Source: Gavia stellata
Taxonomy: Eukaryota > Chordata > Aves > Gaviiformes > Gaviidae
Direction of reading: 5' to 3'
DNA: 64,000 bases
NCBI RefSeq assembly: GCF_030936135.1
Contig: NC_082632.1
Span: 248,001 to 312,000 of the forward strand
Every line of letters starts with the position of its first letter. The stretch's first letter is position 1. A model generated the notes under the pieces. That model saw only the letters and a list, made by a program, of their open reading frames with translations, had not been told where the DNA came from and did no database searches. Both the position numbers and the translations under genes were made by a program. Of the stretch, positions 1-10,143 are shown piece after piece.

Positions 1-732
1 CCATCGATTTTTGGAAATTTCTGGGAAAATCCCTCACTTGGTGATTTATTGCGACTATTCCACCTCCATCTGATGGATCCCGCAGGGGTGAATCCTGCGG
101 GTTGAATGCACACAGAAAGACCCAAAAAAAGCATGTTTTTTTCTTTGCTCTTTTCCTCAAAGAGGCCAATAAACACTCAGTATTTTCATTAACAGCAGAG
201 ATTTAATTCAAGGTCTTTTCCTATGATTAGGATATATCTCTCTGTATATTAGATATAATTCTAGGTCTTTTCCTTTCTTATTTGTTTAGTGTTTCACCTT
301 AAATAAAGAAAGGGTGCGACAGTGCAGGTACAGCTCCATGGAAATGCAAGCAAGTGAGGTCACCTAAGCTAAAAGCACGATATAATCAATTAATGTCTCA
401 TTTTGCAACACTTTTGCAGGCAGAATGATCTGAAAAAACACCGAAAAAGCACCAAAAAAGCGCCTGAATTTAAACACGCGCTTATCTAAACACAGCGGTG
501 TGAGGTCCCTTGCTGCAATTCTCCTCTTTTTAGTGGCAAGAATCGGTTGGGATGGAGGGAAGGTGGATTTTGAGCTGCAATATTTGAAGCATGTGTTTAG
601 CAGGGGAGGAAAACAGGCTGTAACGCAGAGCATTGTTGTTTGACCTGCACACGCAAAGACAATAATAGTGATAATAGTAATAATAGTAGTAGTAATACTA
701 ATAATTTTAATAAGAACAACAATAATAGCAGC

Positions 733-820
<88 letters not shown>

Positions 821-2403
821 TTATGTTCAATAGTGCCCTACTCCAGGTTAAATTTGGCTCAGTTTTCCAGCAGTAATTATGAAGTTATTGCTAAATAGTT
901 TGCTCGTTGTTTCTCTGACACTACCCTCAGGCCACCTCATCTCATGAAAACCTTGCCAGCAGCTCAAGGGTGCGTTAAAAGCCCTCAAACCCACTCAGTT
1001 TTGTTGTCATCAAGTGTTACGAGATGCTATAAAATTAGCTGATCTGAAGATGGTTCTTTCGGAGGGTGAGGGTGGATGCGGAGGGGCAGAGGGAAAGGTT
1101 TCCTTGGGGTCTGGGCTATGCTGGGGTTGGTATCCCTGTTGATCCCTGTTGATCCCAGAAGATGGAGCTGCCAACTCCACAAGCCAAGGATGTCCATAAT
1201 CCTGCCCCCAAACCCCCCTCGCTTTGGCAGAACATTGCTGGGAGAGCATCTGAGAAGGCAACGGTCACCAAATTGCCAAAAGAGGAGGAAACACGGGATT
1301 TCATCAGTCCTGGGAAAAAGCTGGATCCTTTAGCTATTGCTGCTAAATACCGCTAAAACGAAAAGTGCTGCTAAAATTCTACTATATCTTCACATTTACA
1401 CCTTCACTGACAGTCCCCAGGTTGAGATGCACGCCAAAAAGAAGTCTTCCCCAGAAGTTGTCCGTGCAAATGTGTGAGATTTCATCAAGATGAGATGCTC
1501 AAAAGTCTTCCCTGGACACAGCCTTCCATGGAAACGTGCAAAAATCTTTTCTTTTACCCCGCCTTGTCCTTAAAAAACCTTGCTGGCTTTTGTCTCTAAC
1601 CTCACCGGCACATTAAGGTGAAGATGTCACCTTCTCTCTCTCCCGCCTTCTCTCTCCAGCCAGTTGGAGCTGGTCGCTCCAACCTTGACTTGGCAGATCC
1701 TCCCCAATCCTGCCGCTGTCCCACCCCCAAAGCTGTGTCCTTGGAGAGAATAATCTGATTTTTGATGCGTGGAAGTCTCTTCACCTTCATCTTGCTCTTG
1801 ATTCAGAGCCACGTATGGTCACAAGTTGACTTGGTTGCTTTCTAGCTTGGGCTTTCCCGAGGATGAGAGCAGCAAATCCTTGGAGGTCTTGCAAGCATTG
1901 TCCATCCTTGCAGCATTTCCACATACTCATAAGGTGTCGGGAAGATTTTCTCAGCCAACCAAGCCTGAAGGTTGCTGCTTTAACGCCACAAAAAGTGGGA
2001 AAAGCTAAAATCCTATGGCATTTGCCCATTTTTCTGGTCGCACCATGCAAGGCTGCAGACATCTCGCTAAGCTTCACCCTCCCAACGTCCTCCCCAGGGT
2101 CATCAGTACGGCTATGGCTTTCCTCTTGCTCTGACTTTTAATGGCAGTGGGGTTATGAATGAGTCATTACCAGGTGTGACTTGCAGGGGTGCTGTGAGTC
2201 ATCACCAGATATTTTTCGTTGGTCATAAGGCAAAGTTGGGTTGACAAACGCAAACATGTAATAACTTTGGTTCTTACTCAGCGATTTTTGGCAATAGGCT
2301 TTTTTCCGTGAGTTTGCTTTTTCTGTGGGTTTTTTTGAGGTTTTCTTTTGTTTCCCTATTGTGCACCGGGTATTTGGGTTTGAGGAGCGCTCCCTGCAGC
2401 CCC
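1..2403. other. Intergenic; no gene seen
   Basis: I found no lectin, Ig or zinc-finger exon on either strand. Short open frames here lack splice context and recognisable motifs. The segment holds one trinucleotide repeat, listed separately. It lies downstream of the minus-strand lectin gene A and should include its 3' untranslated region, but I did not find a clear polyadenylation signal. Confidence 0.5.
716..823. repeat. (CAA)n followed by (TAA)n microsatellite
   Basis: A run of CAA triplets passes directly into a run of TAA triplets, together about 100 bases, with imperfect copies on the left side. Translation gives the poly-Asn, poly-Ile or poly-Leu frames seen on both strands; these are not genes. 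Confidence 0.95.
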
Positions 2404-5400
2404 TTAGGAGCTGACGCAAAGGTTTTGAGCCCGTCTCGTCCCGTTGCCCTTGCTTGGGCTCTGCAGCTCGGGCTTATTGCAAACCCAGCTCCTCTCGGTG
2501 CTGCAGTGGGAGGACCTGAGCCCGTTGTCGTTCAGGTAGGCGCAGAGGCCATCGTCGCGAATCTGAAACCTGGAAGGAGAGATGAGACAACCCACCTTAG
2601 ATGGGGTCAGCAGGGAAAAGGAGAAAAATGACACGTTGGCCTTTTTCCCCCTCTTCGGTTCTCATGGGCATCAATATGCCAATATTGATGCCCAATAAGT
2701 TCTATTTTGGCAGCAGTCCAGATTGGCCATAAGAAACCTGATGCTTTGCAAGAAAAAAAACTTCTTTAAAAATAAAAATCTAACAAACAGTGTTTTCCCC
2801 GCCAAATGCACCGCTTCCACTTCTCAATTCAAAGGGAAAAACGAAGACCAGCTCTGGATGCAGCGGTGCCTTTCCCAAGCGTCATTGTCCCGTTGTTACC
2901 TCTGGATCCACCCCAAGCGTCAGAAGAAATGCATGTTTCGGGGCGGAGGAAACACCAACCAACGACATAACGATGACGAACATAGACTCACAGGTGAGAT
3001 AAACGTGAGTGGTTCACCCATTTCCACGGTTGCTCCTCATCTTCCCGTGAAAGGCCGATCCAGTGCTCCGAGATTCCTTTATATCTCATCACGAAACTCT
3101 GAGAAAGAGGAGAGAGAAAGGCTTTACGGCAGGCCACGGGGCTTTGGGACATCCCCAGCAGATCACCATCTACAGAAACCTCCTCCCAAACAATAATCTA
3201 CATTTTACCAGTTGCTCGTGCTCCTTTAGGGTTTCTTTGGCGCTTGAACCTTTCAATCTACTACCAAAAAGTGTCATCTTTAAGGTGGAGCTTCATTATT
3301 GCGCAGAAACGGGGCCTTTTTTGCTATAGTCCTTTCATCGGTTGGCTTTGGTGAGAAATTTGAGGAGACCCGTGACGACCTACCCTCAAGAAAACCATTT
3401 TCCCCATCTCCTCACCCCAGATCTCCAAGGAAGATCCTGGAAGAGCAGTCAAAGAAACCAAAAGGTGGCAATTACGTTGGTGGCTTTTTTTTCCCCCCCC
3501 ATGTTAAGCATGCCCTCCTGTCTCCTTACCAAGTCCTCCACGCTGTCGAGCATGGCCAAGGAAGCACCGAGTGCCGAGCAGTTGTCCTGACTGGATGTCC
3601 AATTCCCCTCAGCCTCCGAAAAATAGTAGCATTTTCCTCTGTACCCGATCCAGTCGAACGGACACCGAAAGCAGGGCTGGGGACGAGGCTGAAAAGCCTG
3701 CACTGTCGTCGACAGAACAGCAGCGTTAAGGAGCAGCACCTTCCCCTTGACTCTCCAGGTGGGGAAGGTCATCCTCCACCCCATGGCCTCCAAAAGTCTT
3801 GCATCTGCCTCAATGGTGGCAGGAAAGAAAAATTAAGACACCAAGAGAAATCTTGGGTGGATTGGAGGGAGAAAACAAGCTCAATTCATGGCCCAGCTTG
3901 TGGCGTTGGACAAGAAATGTGGGTGCTGTACCTTCAAAGAAGAACACAGGGTGGTGGCCTTCAAAGATGCAAGTTTTAAGAGGATTTCCAGAATAGCCCT
4001 ATCCCTAAACGTGCCCTTAAGTATCACTGTCTGTCATCAGTGCAAAAGCAGTGATGGGCGAAGGAGAGAGAAAAACTTCTCTTGTTCCTGCAGACTTCTT
4101 GGCTTGGTGGGACTCATGCCAACATCTCTTGCTGCTTGGGCAAGCAGCAGAGAAGTGGCCCCTTCTCTGAAAAAAACACCTTTGGGAAAGCTCAGATGAC
4201 TGTACCCGTGAAATGGTTCTTTCTGTTGGTTTTTAAGGGTTTCTAGATGACATCAGCTCCTACACAGAGGAGATAGGTTTGGTCTTATGTAGAAAGGCTT
4301 CTCTGCTCATTGAAACGTCCCTCTCCTGGAGAGGACGGCCTCTTGGGTTGGGCTGCGTCTTCCCTGGGACTATGGAGGTGGATCTGGCACACATGCAACA
4401 ACCCAAAGTATCTCAGAGACGTTCCCCATGAGAGGAAAACCTCAATACTCGCCTGCAAAAGTGATGGCCGTGACAAGCAGAGCTACGAACAGCACCGCCA
4501 TCGCCACCTGACAGGCAACACGCGCCTCCGGCTTCATCTCATGGCTGTAACCTGCAGGAGAAGAGACCTTCAATGCCTTTGCGGGGGTACCGAGGGGAGC
4601 AACATGCTCCAGGTCCAGGCTCTTGGCCCAAAAGATGGTTTTTCCTTGTTTTGCTCGAGGATAAAGGGGACTTTTAATGCAATCTCCCCATATCAGGCCA
4701 TCGTGGAGAGCACCGAGCCCTGCATCTGAGCTCTTGCTCATCAAAAGCATCTTTGGGAAGAGCCTTCCTAAAGGACAGGCATCATTTGATGTCCATTTGC
4801 TGTCATTTTGGGTGAGAAACATCAAAAATTATTCTCCGTATGGAATAAGATTTTGTATTTTTTTACTTTTGGGAACTCTTCATTAGCAGGGGAACAGTGT
4901 CTCCTCCCCAATTCCAGCTGTAAACTCCGGCTCTGAAATGCACCATAATTAAAATTATGTGTTAATTTCTGCGTTCTACTTCATTGTCAAAGCTCAGTGG
5001 ACTTCTTTCTCCACCTAAACTGAAACATTTTGGGTCTTGCAAATGATCTGAGTCATGGCCACTCCATCGCTGGGTCTTGGGATCCAGAACATGCTCTTTC
5101 CCCTCACCATGAGCAAAGAAAATTCTGTTTCCTAAGGGTTTTACCTAAAAATCTCAGTGTTTTCACCCAGTGGGCCTTTCCCCATTTTTCTTTTAAGCTT
5201 CCCCATCTATCACATGAACCGAATCTCAAGGGACAAACCCTCCTTTCCCCTCTTCCTCCCCCCCCCATGCAAAAATAATATTAGAAAGTAAGTCAGAAAC
5301 TGAATATGCCAAATAATGAAAAAAAAAGCCATACAAAATAAATCGACTAATCAAAAAATCAATGAATCAAAAAAAAATCAACAAATCAAAAAATCAGCGA

Positions 5401-6095
5401 ATCAAAAAAAATCAACAAATCAAAAATCCAACAAATCAAAAAATTAACAAATAAAAAAATTAAAAATAATTCCTCAAAATCTTAGTCCCTTTCTGGGTAG
5501 AGAGTGATGATGGAAAAGACCCCAAAAGCCCCTTTTCTACCTTATTGTGCACCAAGAGGATGATGGAGATGGGAGGAAGAGTCAGGAGAACTAAAGGCAG
5601 TGTTGAAGGGAAGGCAGAGATTAATAAATATTTTGCTGATGCGTCTAAACTGGGCTTAAACCCCAGATGTATTTTTTGGGGTCTTTTAATGCTTCAGTTG
5701 TTCAAAAATTCCTTTATCCTCATTCAGAATAAAGCAGAAATTTGGCACCTTTGGGGGAAAAAAAAAAAGACCCAAAAGAAACAGTGACTCAAGTGCCTGA
5801 GGGAGGAGTCATCATATGTGAGAATAACCCAAAGTGCCTGAAACGAGACAGTTTAGAGCAAAAATCCCACCTGCTGATCGACAAAAATTTTTTGAGGGAA
5901 GTGCTAGAAAAAGTGCTTTTTTTTTTTTTCCCCTGCACCCTCCTCCCTTACCTCAGCTGGTTTTGTCCTCAAATTACAGAAGTATTTAACAACAAAGAAA
6001 AACCCGGTGATTATTCGGTTCATTGCTCTACTGTTACCTGCCCGCTTGCTCCTTTCCACACCCAAAAATCCGGAATAATCCCTCGTTTCCTTCAT
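2404..6095 (-). CDS. Gene A: CLEC2/B-Lec-like type II C-type lectin
   Basis: Five coding exons on the minus strand: 6038-6095 (tentative start, MKETRDYSGF), 4453-4551 (membrane span, VAMAVLFVALLVTAITFA), 3530-3702, 2992-3098 and 2404-2569 (the three lectin-domain exons). The sum gives about 200 residues. The domain shows CPFDWIGYRGKCYYF, the central WIGL, WKWVN and the CAYLND motif typical of the CLEC2/CD69 branch. Calcium-binding motifs of classical lectins are absent, as is usual in this family, whose members bind proteins such as KLRB1-type receptors. The intron after the membrane exon begins GC (GCGAGT) instead of GT. The first coding exon is the weakest part: it was chosen for its phase-1 donor. 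A noncoding exon may lie at 7204-7258. The gene is head-to-head with gene B. Confidence 0.85.
5331..5470. repeat. AT-rich tandem repeat (AATCAACAAATCAAAA type)
   Basis: About 140 bases of repeated AATCAA and AATCAAAAAA blocks with variable A-run length. It lies upstream of the membrane exon of gene A, within its presumed first coding intron. No coding potential is visible. Confidence 0.85.
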
Positions 6096-6532
6096 TTTGG
6101 GGGTTCTGCCTTCCGCAGGTGCTCCCGCCTCACCTGTCAAGCAAAGTTTCACCTATCAGCTGTGTCACGAAAGCTGTCGGTCCTCAGCCTCCCGTAGGAT
6201 TTTCAGATCGGGGTCGTCAGCAAGGTACAGAGCGCGGGCAGAGGGGGGAACTCATCGCAGAAAATGTCATTTCTACCCCTATAATGTCGATTCTGTACTG
6301 TGGGGTCTGTAAATCCTCCGGCTACCGGTTAGAAATAGCAACGGGCAGCACAAAGAATGACGTGGGGGAACGAAAGCGAACGTCATAAATTCCAGGGGAC
6401 GAGTATTTCCCTCGGTGGAACGCAGCAAGGTGAGAAAGTAGGCAGCGGGCGGTTTGGGTTTTTTTGAAGCTGCTGCCTTGAACCAAAACCACGTTGTTTT
6501 TTTAAGAGGAGCAGTGGTTTTTAACAGGACAT

Positions 6533-7168
6533 TGGTTTTCTCCCCACAACTAAAGTTTCCTCTCCACAATTAAAGTTTTGACCCCATAGTTAAAGGTTTT
6601 TTTCCCCCTAATTAAAGTTCCCCCCCCAATTAAAATTTTCTCCTCTTATTTAAAGTTTTCTCCCTGTAATTAAACTTTCCTCCCAACAATTAAAGCTTTA
6701 TCCCCTTAATTAAAGTTTTCTTCCTGCAATCAAACTTTTCTCCCCACCATTAAAATCTTCTCCCCCCAATTAAAATTTTCTCCCCCAATCAAACTTTTCT
6801 CCCTACAATCAAACTTTTCTCCCCGAAATTAAAATCTTCTTCCCAAATTAAAATTTCTAATTAAAATCTTCTCCCCAGTTAAAATCTTCTCCCCCCAATT
6901 AAAACTTTAATTAAAACCTCGATTAAAATCTTCTCCCTCTAATGAAAATCTTCTCCCCCCAATTAAAACTTTCTCCCCAATTAAAATTTTCTCCCCCAAT
7001 TAAACTTTTCTCCCCCCAATCAAACTTTTCTCCCCCCAATCAAACTTTTCTCCCCCAAATTAAAATCTTCTCCCCCAAATTAAAATTTTCTCCCCCCAGT
7101 TAGAAGCTTCTCCCCCAATTAAAAATTTCTCCCCCCAATTAAAATTTCTTCCCCCCAATGAAAATTGA
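6533..7168. repeat. Minisatellite, ~20-bp unit CCCCAATTAAAATTTTCT
   Basis: Roughly thirty imperfect copies of a 16-22 base unit in which a C-run, AATTAAA and TTTTCTC alternate. Unit length and the C-run vary. There is no spacer diversity, so it is not a CRISPR-like array. It sits between the tentative coding start of gene A and its possible noncoding first exon. Confidence 0.95.
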
Positions 7169-7203
7169 AGCCCAGCCCCCCCAGCTCACCCAAACCCCCT
7201 TAC

Positions 7204-7258
7204 CTGGATGGGGCCGGCGGGAATGAGCCGGATGCCGAGGCGCGACTGTCTCCGGCTA
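7204..7258 (-). other. Possible noncoding first exon of gene A
   Basis: On the minus strand a short GC-rich segment ends in CATCCAG followed by a strong donor GTAAGG. It has no ATG, so it would be 5' untranslated. It lies just downstream, in minus orientation, of an interferon-response-like element. The link to gene A is inferred only from orientation and distance. Confidence 0.35.
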
Positions 7259-7261
7259 AGA

Positions 7262-7279
7262 GAAAAGTGAAAGAGAAAG
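7262..7279 (-). promoter_or_regulatory. ISRE/IRF-like element
   Basis: The plus strand reads GAAAAGTGAAAGAGAAAG, three GAAA cores at IRF-like spacing. It lies immediately upstream of the possible first exon of gene A. Interferon regulation would fit a CLEC2-type ligand, but purine-rich sequence can match by chance. Confidence 0.35.
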
Positions 7280-8027
7280 TATTAAAAAAATAAATAATTT
7301 TTTATTTTGCTATTCGTTTTTTTTCCGGGGGATTTTTGTGAGGATCCTCGAGGGGCAGATGGGGAAGGAGCTGCCGGACCACGGGCAAACCCGGAGCGAT
7401 TTCCCGTCCACCCTGCACCCACTTCCCCTCCTTTTCCTGCATCTCCAGGAAATGGAAATTTTGGGGATCATTTCCAGGAAATGGAATTTTTAGGGTTTTT
7501 TTTTTTAGCTACCCAAAACCTGCTGATTTTTGGGGTGCGTGTCGGGGAAACACCGCGAGAGCGCGCTTTGCTCCAGGGTGTCGGGGCACCCCAGAAGGGA
7601 CGGCAGGGACGCTGCCAGGAGGAGGTGCCATCAGCAGGTCGTTCCCCCAGTCCATTTGATGATTTTTTTGGATAAAAATATCTTTTTTCCATGCCAGCAC
7701 CTCCTGCCAACTCGCATCGTCGAGCTGAGACCGGATCCTCTCTCTCCGCACCCCTATTAAAACCTTCCCCCCCAATAAATGGGATCATCCAGCCAATGCA
7801 TCCAAGAGGGAGAACACCGGAAAAAAAAGTCTTCTTGCAATTAAAGATCTGACTCCGAGTTTTTACCCAAAAAACTAATTTCTTGTCTTCTTGTCTTCTT
7901 TTTTTTTTAAGCAATGGTCACACGGCACCAGAGCCACCGCTCGTGCAGTGCGCAGGAAGAGCAAAGTGTAAGAGCGGTTCACCACAAAAACTTTCCACGA
8001 GGCCGACAAAGCCTGCAGGTGGAAAAA

Positions 8028-8372
8028 AATAAGACTAAAAAGAACAATAATTTAAAAAGAGAGTTAAAAAAAAAGAAAAAAGAAAAAAAGAAGATGAAAA
8101 AGAAATATAAAATAAAAATAAAATAATTTAAAATTAAAAATTATATTAAAATACATTAAAATTACATTAAGATAAAAATATGAAAATAAAAAAATAAAAA
8201 TAATAAAAATAAAAATGCAACAAAACCAAAACCAAAAATAAAATAAATAAAAATAAAAAATAAAAAATACTTTTAAAATAAAAATAAAAATACTTTAAAA
8301 ATAAAAATACTTTTAAAATAAAAATTAAAAATAAAAATACTTTTAAAAATAAAAATAAAAATAAGGCAGTGC
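8028..8372. repeat. A-rich low-complexity block
   Basis: Interrupted A-runs with AAAAATAAAAA and TTTTAAAATAAAAA blocks. The Leu/Phe-rich frames on the minus strand are translations of this repeat and are not genes. Confidence 0.9.
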
Positions 8373-8744
8373 TTTTCCCGCTGGGACCTTTGGGTTTCTC
8401 CTCTGTCACCCGTTTCTTGCAGCCCGCAGGGAATGGGGCAAATTTCTGCTTTTTTTTTTTGTTTTTGCTGCCTTTTGGGTGCGTGGAGAAAAAAAATCAT
8501 TTCTACCTCTGCCTAAAGGCGTGGATGGGGGTGCTGTGGGACCGGACAAACCCCGTTTGGGGGTTAACACCGATAAAAAAGAAGAGAAGCGAGGGAGAAA
8601 AGCTCCGCGGAGTCTGGGAGTCGCTGGCTGCTTCGCGCAACCGTCAGCGTGTCCCAGTCCGGAGGAACCGCGGGACTGGGGCTGTAAGACCCCGCAGTGG
8701 GGCGGGAGGACGCGCTTGCAGGCTGAAAATCAACACTAACGGAA

Positions 8745-9545
8745 AGAAAGTAAAGGAAAAGAAAGTAAAATGAAGTAAAGGAAAATGAAATTAAATACAT
8801 AAAATAAAATAAAACAAAACAAAATAAAATAAAATAAAATAAAATAAAATAAAATAAAATAAAGTAAAATGAAGTAAAATAAAGTAAGATAAAATAAAGT
8901 AAAATGACGTAAGATAAAATAAAATATAAAATAAAATAAAACAAAATAAAATAAAAAGTAAAGTAAGGTAAAATAAAATAAAATAAAATAAAGTAAAATA
9001 AAATAAAATAAAGTAAAGTAAAATGAAGTAAGATAAAATAAAGTAAAATTAAGATAAAATAAAATATGAAATAAAATAAAACAAAATAAAATAAAAAGTA
9101 AAGTAAAATAAAGTGAAGTAAAATAAAGTAAAATGAAATAAAATGAAATAAAATAAAATAATGTAAAATAAAGTAAAATGAAGTAAAATAAAGAAAGATA
9201 AAATAAAGTAAAATGAAGATAAAATAAAATATAAAATAAAACAAAACAAAATAAAATAAAAAAGTAAAGTAAAATAAAGTGAAGTAAAAATAAAATAAAG
9301 TAAAATGAAATAAAATGAAATGAAATGAAATAAAATAAAATAAAATAAAATAAAGTAAAATGAAGTAAAATAAAGTAAGATAAAATAAAATATAAAATAA
9401 AATAAACCAAAATAAAATGAAAAAGTAAAGTAAAGTAAAATAAAATAAAGTAAAATGAAATAAAATAAAATAATGAAATGAAATGAAATGAAATGAAATG
9501 AAATGAAATGAAATGAAATTAAATTAAATTAAATTAAATTAAATT
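8745..9545. repeat. (TAAAA)n pentanucleotide array, ~800 bp
   Basis: Nearly unbroken AAAAT/AAAGT/AAATG pentamers. Blocks of about 150-180 bases (for example the AAATATAAAATAAAATAAAA blocks near 8925, 9060, 9228 and 9385) recur, which suggests higher-order duplication. The end turns into GAAAT and then TTAAA pentamers. Minus-strand frames over 200 codons made of Phe, Tyr, Leu and Ile come from this array and are not genes. Confidence 0.95.
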
Positions 9546-10143
9546 AATGCGGGGAACAGGCAGGAAAAGCAGATGCTGCCTCTCCCCGAGGCGGGCGATC
9601 CCCGGGCACCCCGGCCGTGCCGGCTCCCCTGCCGCGGGGCGACCCCAGGCCGGCCGGGGGGCGAAGCCGGCGGGAGCAGGAGGAGAAGCCATACCCGGTC
9701 GGGCCCGGTCACGCCACCGACGGCCGATAGTCTGGGGAAGACCCACCGACCAGCGGCCGCCTCCTCCTCACCTGGCAACCACGCTCAGCCAGACCCTGAC
9801 GCGCTTCAGCCTGACCCCAAAAACCTTCTTTAAAGGTTTTTTTTTAAAAAAAATCTTTTTCTTTCATCGCCGCATGTTTTCCCAGCTGCTCGGCACAACC
9901 ATTAAACCCGTCGGTGTTCCTACGCGACCCCCTCCTGCCCAGAGGACACCTACCCCCTCACCAACCTTCATTTACAAGGGAAGGCTGTAGGATAGAGATT
10001 TTTTTTTTAAAAAAAGAAGATAAAAGGCCCAGACAATGCCATTTCCTGGGGCCGGACGCAGGCAAGCAGGTCGGTTATAAGGCGAGAGGTGGCCCAAGAA
10101 TGACTTCACTCTTGGGACGCTCTTGCAATGTCCTGAGCCGGTC

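Larger units (their letters stand above)
7280..10143. other. Intergenic between head-to-head genes A and B
   Basis: No coding exon seen. It contains an A-rich low-complexity block (8028-8372), a long pentanucleotide tract (8745-9545) and a short GC-rich, CpG-containing patch (9550-9800) that could belong to the regulatory region shared by A and B. I saw no clear core promoter for B beyond a weak TATA-like AGATAAAAGG near 10017. Confidence 0.5.

Noticed and set aside
597-898. Open frames of poly-Leu, poly-Asn, poly-Thr and poly-Ile
   Set aside because: They are translations of the CAA/TAA microsatellite, present on both strands and in several frames.
3299-3979. 226-codon plus-strand frame
   Set aside because: It overlaps the conserved first lectin exon of gene A on the other strand and has no family features.
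5102-5160. First exon of gene A ending at the GTGAGG donor near 5105
   Set aside because: The phase-1 frame into this donor has no ATG before a stop.
6533-7168. CRISPR-like regular repeats
   Set aside because: Units are contiguous and variable in length with no unique spacers; the window is eukaryotic.
8564-9410. Minus-strand frames of over 220 codons rich in Phe, Tyr and Leu
   Set aside because: They translate the (TAAAA)n array. Their length comes from the absence of stops in the pentamer.
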